Of a DNA stretch of 64,000 bases, positions 39,471-48,432 are shown piece by piece. The position numbers and the translations under genes were made by a program. The notes beneath the pieces were generated by a model, which had not been told where the DNA came from, did not search any database, and saw only the letters and a program-made list of their open reading frames with translations. The DNA is from AP-15 sp963738185 (GTDB lineage Bacteria; Pseudomonadota; Alphaproteobacteria; ATCC43930; CGMCC-115725). The stretch covers positions 2,356,001 to 2,420,000 of the forward strand of contig CAVTVA010000003.1 in the NCBI GenBank assembly GCA_963738185.1, given 5' to 3'. Positions within the stretch are counted from its first letter, which is position 1, and the number at the start of each line of letters is the position of its first letter.

Positions 39471-39545
39471 TGGTGCCCCGGGTCGGATTCGAACTGACGA
39501 CCTACCGCTTACGAAGCGGGTGCTCTACCGCTGAGCTACCGGGGC
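39471..39545 (-). tRNA. tRNA-Thr (anticodon CGU)
   Basis: The minus strand folds as a 75-nt cloverleaf with encoded CCA. It has acceptor arms GCCCCGG/CCGGGGC, a D-arm starting TAGCTCAGCGGTAGAGC, the anticodon loop TTCGTAA and a T-arm GTTCGAATCC. Anticodon CGT (CGU) reads the Thr codon ACG. Confidence 0.95.
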
Positions 39546-39556
39546 GGGCTCGGCAC

Positions 39557-41083
39557 TCATAGCGCGTTGCGGCGTTTGCGCCAAGCCGCTTGGGCAAATC
39601 CAAGAAGGGAGCCATTCGAGCTGGCACGCGGCAGCTCGTTTGGCCCTGCGGCGATCGGGGCAGCCTCGGGCCGGCCCTCGGCGGCACCGGCCAGGGCGCG
39701 ATATTGCCCGGCCCAGCCAGGTGTTCGCCAGGCGAGCGCGTCGAATGCGCCGCAGCGCGGGCACAGCGCGCTCCACTCGAGACTGTCGCCGCCACAGCTG
39801 GCGCAGACATAGCGCGGATCGGGCAGGCTCCGGTCGGCCCGGTCGAGCCATTCGCGGACGCGCGCAACATCGCCGTGCTCGGCTTCTTCGAGCCGCGCCA
39901 TCATCCGGCAGAGGCGCGGGGTCGCGTTGGCCAATTCGCCACCCGGGCTGTCGCCTTGGCCCGGCGAGGCCTCGACCGCCAGGCCTGCCGGAAGCGGCGC
40001 CGCAGAGGTCGGGGGCAACCGCAGTGCTTGTTCGAGGTGGCGGCGAGCCTCACCCCACAGCTGCGCCGCCAGGGCTGCATCGGCCAGCACTAAATGAGTT
40101 TCGCGCGCGCCCGGGTTCTGCGCGGCCAGCCGCTCAAAATGCGCGACCCGGGGCAGCGGGTTTTCCGTACCCCATATTTCTCGATAAACCTCGGCAAGCT
40201 CGGGATGCGGGGCGCTGCGCCAGGCACGTTCGACCGCCCTTGCCGCGCGCCCCGCCCGTCCCTCTTGCAGCAGCAAGCGTGCGTGATGCGCCGCCGGCGT
40301 CGCAAGATCAGGCGCCAGGCTCTGCGCCTGCGCCGCTAACGCCAAGCCCCGCTCGCGGTCGCCCGCGGCCACGGCGAGGCGGCTCAGCTCATGCTCGATG
40401 ACCCCGCGATGATGCCGGGCGGGCTCGGCTGCGATCCTCCCGCTCTTCACCGCCTTCCCCAGGGTGTCGCGCGCCGATTGCCAGCGCCCCTCGCGCGTTT
40501 CGAGATCGAACAGGCTCTGCACCGCCCAGCCGGTGTCGGGGCGCAGTGCAGCTGCGCGCTCGGCAAGTCGCCGCGCCGCACCGCGGTCGCCGTCGCGCAA
40601 TGCTTGATTGAAGAGGCCGCGCAGCCCGAGCAATTCGGTCTCGGGCCGGTCGAGCATCAGGGTAAAGAACCGTTTCGCTGCCGTCTCGTCGCCGCCGATC
40701 TGCGCCGCCTGCGCCGACAGCAGCAGGGTCAAAGGCGGCTCGGCGAGCAGCGCCTCGGCTCGGCGGGCATGGCGCCGCGCCTCCTGCGGATCGCCGGCGG
40801 CGACCGCCACCATGCCGCGCGTCAGCGCCTGGTACCCGGCGCGCCGCCGCCGCTCTCGGCGGCGCTGCAGCAAGGCCCTCGGGCCGCCGAGGATCAGTGA
40901 CAGCAGCCGCAATAACAGCGCCGCGGCGAGCGCTGCGAGGATCGCCGCGGCGACCAGCACGCCGACCGAGGTGTCGATCTGCCAGCCCTGCCACACGATC
41001 TCGACATGGCCCGGGTAAGAGGCGGCGAAGACCGCGGCGGCGACCAGGATGGCGATCGCGACGAATGCACCGATCAGCCGCAT
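39557..41083 (-). CDS. hemY: HemY-like heme-biosynthesis membrane protein with C-terminal zinc ribbon
   Basis: 508 residues. Two membrane helices (about 1-65) and the HemY N-terminal domain are followed by TPR-like helical repeats (about 90-400). Near the C-terminus YVCASCGGDSLEWSALCPRC forms two CxxC pairs, a rubredoxin-like zinc ribbon as in LapB/YciM. This alphaproteobacterial HemY is distinct from protoporphyrinogen oxidase HemY, and its role in tetrapyrrole synthesis is inferred from operon context. Its ATG shares one base with the mic60 stop (TGATG). Confidence 0.85.
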   Translation of the reverse strand: MRLIGAFVAIAILVAAAVFAASYPGHVEIVWQGWQIDTSVGVLVAAAILAALAAALLLRLLSLILGGPRALLQRRRERRRRAGYQALTRGMVAVAAGDPQEARRHARRAEALLAEPPLTLLLSAQAAQIGGDETAAKRFFTLMLDRPETELLGLRGLFNQALRDGDRGAARRLAERAAALRPDTGWAVQSLFDLETREGRWQSARDTLGKAVKSGRIAAEPARHHRGVIEHELSRLAVAAGDRERGLALAAQAQSLAPDLATPAAHHARLLLQEGRAGRAARAVERAWRSAPHPELAEVYREIWGTENPLPRVAHFERLAAQNPGARETHLVLADAALAAQLWGEARRHLEQALRLPPTSAAPLPAGLAVEASPGQGDSPGGELANATPRLCRMMARLEEAEHGDVARVREWLDRADRSLPDPRYVCASCGGDSLEWSALCPRCGAFDALAWRTPGWAGQYRALAGAAEGRPEAAPIAAGPNELPRASSNGSLLGFAQAAWRKRRNAL

Positions 41084-42357
41084 CAGGACGGGGCCCGCGG
41101 CGCTGCCGGTGAATGCGGCGGGGCGGCCTCGCTCGGCGCCGGAGCTGTCGCCGGCGGGGGCGTCGGCGCGGCGCCGGTGGCCGGCGGGGGTGCCGGTGGG
41201 AGTGCCGGCTCGGGGCCGAGCCGGGCAACGAGCAGCTCTTGCAGATGCGACAGCGCCGCTTTGGCTGTCATCCGCGCGCGCGCCGCAGCGAGCCACGGTC
41301 GCGCCGCCTCGGCGTCGGCCCCGGTCAACCCGTTCAGGGCGGCGACCGCGGCGGCGAGATCGCCGCGGGCGAGCGCCTGTTGCGCGGCGCCTAATGCCGC
41401 CTCGGGCCCGGTTTTTGCGACTGTATCGATGCGCCGGATCGTGACCAGGCGCCGCGCCCGGTCGAGCGCCTCCCCCCACCAGGTCGAGGATCTCGCGGAG
41501 GGCCGGGCGGCCGTGGAGATTTGCACTGAGAGCGCGGCAAGCCGACGGCGCAACTCGGCGCGGCTGGCGACCCCGTCGGGAGCGGCTTTGGCCAGCGGCT
41601 GGGCCGCCGCGACGAGCTTCGGATCGTTGCGCGCCAGCATTTTGAAGACGTTGTATTCCGCTGTGAAAGGCCGAGCTTGCTCGACCGCCTCGCGCAGTTG
41701 CAGCAGCGCCAGCGCCAGCGTTGTGCCGCTCCGATCGGCGCTGCCTTGCGCCTGCACCTGGCGCTCCAGCGCGGCGAGCCGGGTGCCCCGATCGCTGGCA
41801 GCGCCGCCCAGCCGTGACAGTTGCTGCTGCAGTTTGGCGATGTCGGCGGCCTCTGCTGTGGCCCGCGAGGCCGATTGCGCCTCGCTCGCATCGAGCCGCT
41901 GCGCGAGCTGCGCCACCGCCTGCTTTGCCGCGGCAGCTGCCGCCTGGTCCTGGCGCAGCCCGCCGCTCGTCGCCTCCAGCCGGTCGAGCCGGTGCGCCAA
42001 TACGCTCTGCGCCGATTTCAGCGGGCCAACATCGACCGCAGGCGGAGCCGGACGCTCTTCGAGCGCGGTCACCCGCGCGCCCAGAGCGGCGACGTCCTCG
42101 TGCGTGACGGCCGTCTTTGCGCTCCACGGCAGCAGCAGCATTACAGTCGGCGCCCAGAACGGCGAGAGGAGGACGCCGGCAATGACGATAACTAGCAAAG
42201 CCGCCAGCGACGCCGCGATCTGTCGGGCGCTGCCGGTCCGCCTCCGCAGCGGCGGGTCCGCGGATAGCGTCTGCGGCGCACCCTCCTCCGGCGCGGATGC
42301 CGCCGGACCGGCTGGCAGAGGGCGATCCTCCGGCGGTTCTCTGCGGCGCCCGATCAT
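41083..42357 (-). CDS. mic60: Mitofilin/Mic60 bacterial homologue
   Basis: 424 residues. A single membrane helix (about 45-75, SLAALLVIVIAGVLLSPFWA) is followed by a long coiled coil (about 85-210) and a C-terminal helical mitofilin region (about 215-385) with ARPFTAEYNVFKMLARNDPK. A Pro/Ala tail ends the protein. Alphaproteobacterial Mic60 shapes intracytoplasmic or inner membranes and lies in hemC-hemD-mic60-hemY operons, exactly this order without hemC. It overlaps hemD by ATGA and hemY by TGATG. Confidence 0.85.
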   Translation of the reverse strand: MIGRRREPPEDRPLPAGPAASAPEEGAPQTLSADPPLRRRTGSARQIAASLAALLVIVIAGVLLSPFWAPTVMLLLPWSAKTAVTHEDVAALGARVTALEERPAPPAVDVGPLKSAQSVLAHRLDRLEATSGGLRQDQAAAAAAKQAVAQLAQRLDASEAQSASRATAEAADIAKLQQQLSRLGGAASDRGTRLAALERQVQAQGSADRSGTTLALALLQLREAVEQARPFTAEYNVFKMLARNDPKLVAAAQPLAKAAPDGVASRAELRRRLAALSVQISTAARPSARSSTWWGEALDRARRLVTIRRIDTVAKTGPEAALGAAQQALARGDLAAAVAALNGLTGADAEAARPWLAAARARMTAKAALSHLQELLVARLGPEPALPPAPPPATGAAPTPPPATAPAPSEAAPPHSPAAPRAPS

Positions 42358-43127
42358 CGCCTCTCGTCGCCTCGCACCCGCGGCGCTTCGGCGAGCAGCC
42401 GGTCGAGTGCTTCGAGCAGCGCCGCCTGGTTGGGCCTCGGCGCAATCCGCCGCTGCCGCCAGGGCAGCTCGGCGAGGGCCGCGTCGGCGGCCGCGCTGAT
42501 CGAGACAGCTGTGAGCGCGCTGCAGCTGTGACCGAGACCGGCATCGGTCGCAAGACCCACAAAGATCGCGGCGGTGCGCGGCGAAAAAAACAGGGCGAAA
42601 TCGATCGCGCCCGAGGCCAGCGCTTGCGTGGCCCCGAGGCTCAGGGCAGAGACCGGCCTCGCGTCGTAGAGGACCAGGCGATCAACCGCAAAGCCATGCG
42701 CGTGCAAGCCCGCGGCAAGGTCGCCAGCGACCGTGTCGCCCGATATGTGCAGCAGCCGCCCGTCTTGCGGGCGCAAGTTCTGCGAGGCCAGCCGGACCAG
42801 ATCCGCAGCATCGCCGCCGGCGCTCGCGACCGAGATAAAACCCGCGGCGCAGGCCCGCGCGCCGGTGGCGTTGCCGACCGCAAGCAGCGGCAAATCCCGC
42901 TCTACGGTCGCCCGCGCCAAGGCCCGCACCCCATTGGCGCTGGTGCACAGCACCGCCTGCACCCCGGCGAGATCGGGCATCCCCTCGTCGCGAAAGCCTA
43001 TCTCGATGAGCGGCTCGATCACCGCCGCGATGCCGCGCGCCGCGAGCGCCGCCGCCAGCGCCGCCGCTTCTTCGCGGGGGCGGGTGACGAGCGCTTGCAG
43101 CCCTTGCCGCGGCGCGATCGAAGCCAT
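42354..43127 (-). CDS. hemD: Uroporphyrinogen-III synthase
   Basis: 257 residues with the two-lobed HemD fold: LVTRPREEAAALAAALAARG, EPLIEI, LCTSANGVRALA, LLAVGNATGARA and LLHISGDTVAGDLAAGL. It cyclises hydroxymethylbilane with inversion of ring D. HemD is poorly conserved, but the motifs and the mic60/hemY context agree. It is the first gene of the unit here; hemC, normally just upstream, is absent from this window. Confidence 0.9.
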   Translation of the reverse strand: MASIAPRQGLQALVTRPREEAAALAAALAARGIAAVIEPLIEIGFRDEGMPDLAGVQAVLCTSANGVRALARATVERDLPLLAVGNATGARACAAGFISVASAGGDAADLVRLASQNLRPQDGRLLHISGDTVAGDLAAGLHAHGFAVDRLVLYDARPVSALSLGATQALASGAIDFALFFSPRTAAIFVGLATDAGLGHSCSALTAVSISAAADAALAELPWRQRRIAPRPNQAALLEALDRLLAEAPRVRGDERR

Positions 43128-43306
43128 CGGTCTTCATCGCCCAAACCCGGAACGGCCGCAAGTGCCCTGAGCCGTAGCCGCAGCGGGCGCGGCCGTCCAT
43201 AATCGGCGCGAGGCTCGTTACACCCCGAGCCGGGCAAAAGCGGAGGATCGCAGATGCCGCCGACCCGAGGCCTCGGCCGATTTGTTGCGGACATTCCATT
43301 TGGGCG

Positions 43307-44020
43307 GTGCCGGTGAGGAGCGCCGCCCGAGCGGGGTTGCTGCTGCTGATCGGCTGCTCGGTCGGTCTGCCGGCCCCGGCGCTCGCGCAAAGCACGGGCG
43401 AGCAGCCGACTATCCTGCATCTGACCCAGACCGCCGAACGCAAAGTCGTGCGCGACCTGTTGCGCGTCGAGCTGAGGGTTGAGGAAACCGGCGCCGACCC
43501 GCTCCCCTTGCAGGCGACGATTAACCGGCGCATGGCGGCGGCTCTGGCGCGCGCGCATCAGGCGCCGGGGGTCGAGGTCGAAACCGGCGCTTACACGGTC
43601 AATCAGGAGCAGCCGCAGCATGGCCCGTCGCAGTGGCGCGCCAGCCAGTCCTTGATCCTGACCGGCAAGGCCGCCGATGCGGTGCTCAAGCTCGCGGGTG
43701 CGCTGCAATCAGACGGGCTGCTGATGTCGTCGCTCGATTACCAGGTGTCGCCCGTGACCGTGCGCGGGGCGGAAGAGGCTTTGACCGCCGCGGCATTGGC
43801 CGGGCTCGACCATCGCGCCGCCGCGATCGCCGGCCGGATGCACCTCTCGGTGCTGCGCTACCGTGACCTGCGCGTCGGCAACGCCGCAACCGCGGAGCCG
43901 CCGATGCCGCGCTTTGCCATGATGGCGACGGCGATGCCGGCCCCGGTGGCCGAGCCCGGCGAAGCGGCGGTCCGGGTCACGATTTCGGCCGAGCTGCTGC
44001 TCGGCCCGCCGCATTCCTGA
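43307..44020 (+). CDS. SIMPL-domain (DUF541) secreted protein
   Basis: 237 residues from a GTG. A Sec signal (GLLLLIGCSVGLPAPALAQS) is followed by one SIMPL/DUF541 domain (TILHLTQTAERKVVRDLLRV onward, to VRVTISAELLLGP). These periplasmic or outer-membrane-associated proteins are of unknown function. It is divergent from hemD and followed after 3 bp by thiE, so the two form an operon. Confidence 0.88.
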   Translation: MPVRSAARAGLLLLIGCSVGLPAPALAQSTGEQPTILHLTQTAERKVVRDLLRVELRVEETGADPLPLQATINRRMAAALARAHQAPGVEVETGAYTVNQEQPQHGPSQWRASQSLILTGKAADAVLKLAGALQSDGLLMSSLDYQVSPVTVRGAEEALTAAALAGLDHRAAAIAGRMHLSVLRYRDLRVGNAATAEPPMPRFAMMATAMPAPVAEPGEAAVRVTISAELLLGPPHS

Positions 44021-44023
44021 GGC

Positions 44024-44668
44024 ATGGCGATGCACCTGCCGGACCCGCCGCTGCTGGTGATCTCCGATCGCAGCCAGGCGAAGCGGTCCCTGCTGGAGGT
44101 GGCGGAAGCCGCCTTTGCCGGGGGCTGCCGCTGGTTCAGCCTGCGCGAGAAGGACCTGCCGCCCCTAGAGCGCCGCGACCTGCTCGCCGCACTGGTCGGG
44201 CTCGGCCACCGCTTTGACGCGGCGGTGATGGTTCATCAGGATGTCGAGGCGGCAGAGGCGACAGATGCTGCCGGCGTGCATCTGCCGAGCGGCGGCGACC
44301 CGCAGGCGGCCCGCGCGCGGCTTCCCGGCGCACTGATCGGCGCCTCGGCGCATGCCGCGGCCGAGGCCGCCTCGCTCCTGGCCGCCGGCGCCGATTATGT
44401 GACGGCGAGCCCGGTTTTCCTGACCGTCAGCAAGCCCGGCTACGGGCCGGCGCTCGGGCTCGACGGCCTCGCCGCCATCATCGCGCAGGCGGGCGGGCCG
44501 GTTGTGGCGCTGGGCGGCATCACCGCCGCGAACGCCGCGCTGTGCCGAGCCGCCGGCGCACACGGGGTCGCCGTGATGGGCGAGGTCATGCGCGCCCCCG
44601 ACCCGCAGGCCGCCGTCGAACGCATTCTTGGCGCGCTCGGCGGTGGGGCGGCACCGGCAAGCGGTTGA
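44024..44668 (+). CDS. thiE: Thiamine-phosphate synthase
   Basis: 214 residues, a TIM barrel. LLVISDRSQAKRSLLEVAEA, FSLREKDLPP (pyrimidine-binding REK), MVHQDVEAA, GVHLPSGG, GASAHAAAEAASLLAAGADY and VVALGGITAANAALC match ThiE/TenI. It condenses HMP-PP with thiazole phosphate. The SPVFLTVSKPGYGPALGLDG loop supports ThiE over TenI. Only 3 bp separate it from the SIMPL gene, which leaves no room for a TPP riboswitch. Confidence 0.88.
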   Translation: MAMHLPDPPLLVISDRSQAKRSLLEVAEAAFAGGCRWFSLREKDLPPLERRDLLAALVGLGHRFDAAVMVHQDVEAAEATDAAGVHLPSGGDPQAARARLPGALIGASAHAAAEAASLLAAGADYVTASPVFLTVSKPGYGPALGLDGLAAIIAQAGGPVVALGGITAANAALCRAAGAHGVAVMGEVMRAPDPQAAVERILGALGGGAAPASG

Positions 44669-44736
44669 GTTCTGCCCCTTCTTACAAAGAGCGCACGGGT
44701 CTAATCTCAATCGAAAGGCAAAGGCGGAGCCCGGAT

Positions 44737-46806
44737 ATGGGCAACATCAATGCGAGTGTCGATCTGCGCCGCGAGGGCGGCGTCGCGGTGGTTGTCGTCG
44801 ACAACCCGCCGGTCAACGCGCTGAAGCACGAGGTCCGCGCCGGGCTCGCTGCGGCGCTGCGCCAGGCGCGCGACGACGCTTTGCTGCGGGCGGTGGTGAT
44901 CGCCTGCGCCGGGCGCACCTTTTTCGCCGGCGCCGACATCAGCGAGTTCGGCAAGCCGCCGCAGCCGCCGAGCCTCGGCGAGGTGATCGCCCAAATCGAG
45001 CAAATGCCAAAGCCGGTGATCGCGGCAATCCACGGCACCGCGCTCGGCGGCGGCTTCGAGCTGGCGCTCGCCTGCCATTTCCGGGTTGCCGTGGCGAGCG
45101 CGCGGGTCGGGTTGCCCGAGGTCAAGCTCGGCCTCTTGCCGGGTGCGGGCGGGACCCAACGCCTGCCGCGTCTGATCGGCCCGGAAAAGGCATTGCGAAT
45201 GATCGTCACCGGCGAGCCGATCGGCGCGGCCGAAGCCATGGACGACGGGATCGTCGACGAGATCGTCGATGGCGACCTGATCGCCGGCGCCACCGCATTC
45301 GCCCGTCGCGCCGTGGCCGATCGCCGGCCATTGCGCCTCGTCCGCGACCGCGACGACAAGCTGATCGCCGAGGGCTTCGCCGATGCCGCAGCGACCTTGA
45401 CCCAGCGGCTGCGTGGCCGCGAGGCGCCTGCCGCCTGTGTCGAGGCCGTGCGCAACGCCATCGTCCTGCCGTTCGACGAAGGGTTGCGGCGCGAGAGCGA
45501 GCTGTTTCAACAGCTCGTCGCCGGCGACCAGTCGAAGGCCCAGCGCCACGTCTTTTTCGCCGAGCGCGAGGCGGCGAAGGTGCCGGGCATTCCGGCGGAG
45601 ACCAAGCCGCGGCCAATCGCGCGCGCGGCGGTCATCGGCGCCGGCACGATGGGCGGCGGGATCGCCATGTGCTTTGCCAATGCCGGCATTCCGGTGACCC
45701 TGATCGAAACCGGCCCGGACCTGCTGCAGAAGGGCCGCGACCGGATCGCCGCCAATTACCGCGCGACCGTCGCACGCGGCGGGCTCGCCGCCGAGGAGAT
45801 GGATCGCCGCATGGCCCTGATCGCCGGCGCCGTTGGCGTCGATGCGGCCGGTGAAGCCGATGTCGTGATCGAGGCGGTGTTCGAGGAGATGGACCTCAAA
45901 CAGCGGGTGTTCGCCGAGCTCGACCGGGCGGCAAAGCCGGGCGCATTGCTCGCCACCAACACCTCTACCCTTGATGTGGATGCGATCGCCCGCGCGACGC
46001 GCCGCCCGCAGGACGTGGTCGGGACCCATTTCTTCAGCCCGGCCAATGTCATGCGGCTGCTGGAGATCGTCCGCGGCGCCGAGAGCGCGCCCGACGCTGT
46101 CGCCACGGCGCTGGCGCTCGCCCGCCGGCTCGGCAAGGTGCCGGCGGTGGTCGGGGTCTGCTATGGCTTTGTCGGCAACCGGATGCTGGCGCGGCGCTCG
46201 GTCGAGGCCGAAAGGCTGCTGCTCGAAGGCGCCTCGCCGCAACAGGTCGAGGCGGCGCTGGTCGGGTTCGGATTGCCGATGGGGCCGTTTGCGATGATGG
46301 ATCTGGCCGGGCTCGATGTCGGCTGGCTGATCCGCAAATCGCGCGGCGAGGTGGCGGTGCTCGAAGATGCGCTGTGCGAAGCGGGGCGTTTTGGCCAGAA
46401 GACCGGCAAGGGCTATTTCCGATATGAAAAGGGCTCGCGCGCGCCGATCCCCGATGCCGAGGTCGAGCGGATCATTCTCGATGCTTCGGCCCGCCTCGGC
46501 ATCGCCCGCCGCCCGATCGGTGCGGAGGAGATTATCGAGCGCACCGTCTTCCCGATGATCAACGAGGGTGCCCGCATCCTCGATGAGGGCATTGCCGCGC
46601 GCCCCGGCGATATCGATGTGATCTGGGTCTACGGCTATGGCTGGCCGGTCTGGCGCGGCGGCCCGATGTATTACGCCGACCAACTCGGGCTCGGACGTGT
46701 GCGCGACCAGCTGGCGCGCTATGCCGAGCGCTCTGGCGACAACACCCTGCGCCCGGCACCGCTGCTGTCGCGCCTCGCCGCCGAGGGCCGCGGGTTTGCA
46801 TCGTGA
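44737..46806 (+). CDS. Bifunctional enoyl-CoA hydratase / 3-hydroxyacyl-CoA dehydrogenase (PimF/FadB-like)
   Basis: 689 residues. The N-terminal crotonase domain (about 1-190) has FFAGADISEFG and HGTALGGGFELALACHF with the oxyanion hole. The NAD-binding 3-hydroxyacyl-CoA dehydrogenase domain (about 290-470) has AAVIGAGTMGGGIAMCFANA and GTHFFSPANVM. Two C-terminal dehydrogenase domains follow, with GKGYFRYE. It performs the hydration and second oxidation of beta-oxidation. Followed by the two acyl-CoA dehydrogenases below, it resembles the pimF-pimC-pimD genes for pimeloyl-CoA breakdown in Rhodopseudomonas. Confidence 0.93.
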   Translation: MGNINASVDLRREGGVAVVVVDNPPVNALKHEVRAGLAAALRQARDDALLRAVVIACAGRTFFAGADISEFGKPPQPPSLGEVIAQIEQMPKPVIAAIHGTALGGGFELALACHFRVAVASARVGLPEVKLGLLPGAGGTQRLPRLIGPEKALRMIVTGEPIGAAEAMDDGIVDEIVDGDLIAGATAFARRAVADRRPLRLVRDRDDKLIAEGFADAAATLTQRLRGREAPAACVEAVRNAIVLPFDEGLRRESELFQQLVAGDQSKAQRHVFFAEREAAKVPGIPAETKPRPIARAAVIGAGTMGGGIAMCFANAGIPVTLIETGPDLLQKGRDRIAANYRATVARGGLAAEEMDRRMALIAGAVGVDAAGEADVVIEAVFEEMDLKQRVFAELDRAAKPGALLATNTSTLDVDAIARATRRPQDVVGTHFFSPANVMRLLEIVRGAESAPDAVATALALARRLGKVPAVVGVCYGFVGNRMLARRSVEAERLLLEGASPQQVEAALVGFGLPMGPFAMMDLAGLDVGWLIRKSRGEVAVLEDALCEAGRFGQKTGKGYFRYEKGSRAPIPDAEVERIILDASARLGIARRPIGAEEIIERTVFPMINEGARILDEGIAARPGDIDVIWVYGYGWPVWRGGPMYYADQLGLGRVRDQLARYAERSGDNTLRPAPLLSRLAAEGRGFAS

Positions 46807-46831
46807 TCAAGACGATGACCTTGCCAGCTTT

Positions 46832-46962
46832 ATTCGCCACCCCGGCAAAAGGCCGGGGTCCATTCCTCCGCGGCACAAGCCGGGTCATTGTTGGCAAGGC
46901 GGTGCAACTGCTTGAGAAGCTCGGAATCGCGGCGGCATGGGTCCCGGCTTTCGCCGGGAAGC
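46832..46962 (-). repeat. Dispersed ~130-bp intergenic repeat, copy 2
   Basis: The reverse complement reads GCCGGGACCCATGCC, core CCGAGCTTCTCAAGCAGTTGC, then GCCGGGGTGGCGAAT, matching 6371-6507 along its length. It fills the 235-bp gap between the FadB-like gene and the first acyl-CoA dehydrogenase gene. Confidence 0.7.
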
Positions 46963-47041
46963 CGACAAGTTTTGACCATTCCGGCCCTCAGCCTCGGTTT
47001 CGCGGGGGCGGCATGTTGAAAAGAAGGGGAGGCTGACCGTC

Positions 47042-48247
47042 ATGGATCTGCGTTTCACGCCCGAAGAACTCGCCTTTCGCGACGAGGTCCGCGCCTTCTT
47101 CCATGCGAACCTGCCCTCTTCGATCCGAACCAAGATGGTCGAGGGCAGGAGGCTCGCCAAGGACGACATCGTCACTTGGCAGCGTATTCTGAACCAAAAG
47201 GGCTGGGCGGTCGCCAATTGGCCGGTCCAATGGGGCGGCACCGGTTGGTCACCGGTCCAGCAATATATCTTCCAGGAAGAGCTGCAATTGACCCCGGCGC
47301 CGCAGCCCTTGGGCTTTGGCGTGACCATGGTCGGGCCGGTCATGATCGCCTTTGGCTCGGACGCGCAGAAACAGCGGTTTCTGCCGCGGATCGCCAATCT
47401 TGACGATTGGTGGTGCCAGGGCTTTTCCGAGCCGGGCGCCGGCTCCGACCTCGCCTCGCTCAGGACCGCGGCCAAGCGCGAGGGCGACTACTACATCGTC
47501 AACGGGCAAAAGACCTGGACGACCTTGGCGCAGCACGCCGATTGGATCTTCTGCCTGGTGCGCACCGACCCGCAGGTCAAAAAGCAGGAGGGGATTTCGT
47601 TTCTGCTGATCGACATGAAGACGCCGGGGATCACGGTGCGCCCGATCATCACGATCGAGGGCGGGCACGAGGTCAACGAGGTGTTCTTCGATGACGTCAG
47701 GGTGCCGGCCGAGAACCTGGTCGGCCAGGAGAACAAGGGCTGGGACTACGCCAAATACCTGCTCGGCCGCGAGCGCACCGGCATCGCCCGGGTCGGCCTG
47801 TCAAAGGAGCGCATCCGCCGGATCAAGGAATTGGCGGCGTTGGAGCGCGATGGCGACACGCCGCTGATCGAGGACGAGCGCTTTTGCGAAAAGCTCGCCG
47901 CGGTCGAGGTCGAATTGAAGGCGCTCGAAATGACCCAGCTGCGGGTGGTCGCCGCCGAGCGCCGCCGCACCGACAACAAGCCCGACCCGGCCTCCTCGAT
48001 CCTCAAGATCAAGGGCTCGGAAATCCAGCAGGCGACAACCGAGTTGCTGCTCGAAGTGGTCGGGCCCTATGCGCTCCCCTATCAGCCCGGGCACGAGGAT
48101 GACGAGCGCTGGAACGAGCCGCCGATCGGCCCCGAATGGGCCGGCCCGATCGCACCCACCTATTTCAACTGGCGCAAGACCTCGATCTACGGCGGCACTA
48201 ACGAAATCCAGAAAAACATCGTCGCCAAGGCGATATTGGGGCTGTGA
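47042..48247 (+). CDS. Acyl-CoA dehydrogenase (PimC-like, large subunit)
   Basis: 401 residues. The N-terminal helical domain begins MDLRFTPEELAFRDEVRAFF, the middle beta domain has WWCQGFSEPGAGSDLASLRT, and the C-terminal helices end ISTYGGTNEIQKNIVAKAIL-like (TSIYGGTNEIQ). It transfers electrons from acyl-CoA to ETF. Length and the MDLRFTPEE start agree with the large subunit of pimeloyl-CoA dehydrogenase. It pairs with the next gene. Confidence 0.92.
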   Translation: MDLRFTPEELAFRDEVRAFFHANLPSSIRTKMVEGRRLAKDDIVTWQRILNQKGWAVANWPVQWGGTGWSPVQQYIFQEELQLTPAPQPLGFGVTMVGPVMIAFGSDAQKQRFLPRIANLDDWWCQGFSEPGAGSDLASLRTAAKREGDYYIVNGQKTWTTLAQHADWIFCLVRTDPQVKKQEGISFLLIDMKTPGITVRPIITIEGGHEVNEVFFDDVRVPAENLVGQENKGWDYAKYLLGRERTGIARVGLSKERIRRIKELAALERDGDTPLIEDERFCEKLAAVEVELKALEMTQLRVVAAERRRTDNKPDPASSILKIKGSEIQQATTELLLEVVGPYALPYQPGHEDDERWNEPPIGPEWAGPIAPTYFNWRKTSIYGGTNEIQKNIVAKAILGL

Positions 48248-48287
48248 GCGATGGGTCGGAAGACCGAAGGCCTTTTCAAATCAAAGG

Positions 48288-48399
48288 CCCCTCACCCCTG
48301 CCCTCTCCCCGCAAGCGGGGCGAGGGAGCAAGCGGGGCGGTACCCTCGCCCCGCATAGCGGGGAGAGGGAGGGACCCGCGTCAGCGGGAGGGTGAGGGG
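48288..48399. repeat. Palindromic repeat between the two acyl-CoA dehydrogenase genes
   Basis: Outer arms CCCCTCACCC (48288-48297) and GGGTGAGGGG (48390-48399) enclose CCCTCTCCCCGC and GCGGGGAGAGGG plus smaller hairpins. It is the intergenic relative of the element inside sucB. Confidence 0.8.
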
Positions 48400-48432
48400 C
48401 AGTCGGCGGCAAGCCGGACGGGACTTTAAGCG

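Noticed and set aside
41084..42562. Upstream in-frame extension of hemY through mic60
   Set aside because: hemY starts at MRLIGAFVAI with overlap coupling to mic60. The extension is Arg/Gly-rich read-through of the mic60 region in another frame.
44707..46683. 658-codon minus-strand open frame opposite the FadB-like gene
   Set aside because: It is a codon-bias shadow of a gene with intact crotonase and dehydrogenase motifs.
46803..47036. 77-codon open frame between the FadB-like and acyl-CoA dehydrogenase genes
   Set aside because: Nearly all of it is made of the dispersed repeat that also occurs at 6371-6507; it has no own coding signature.
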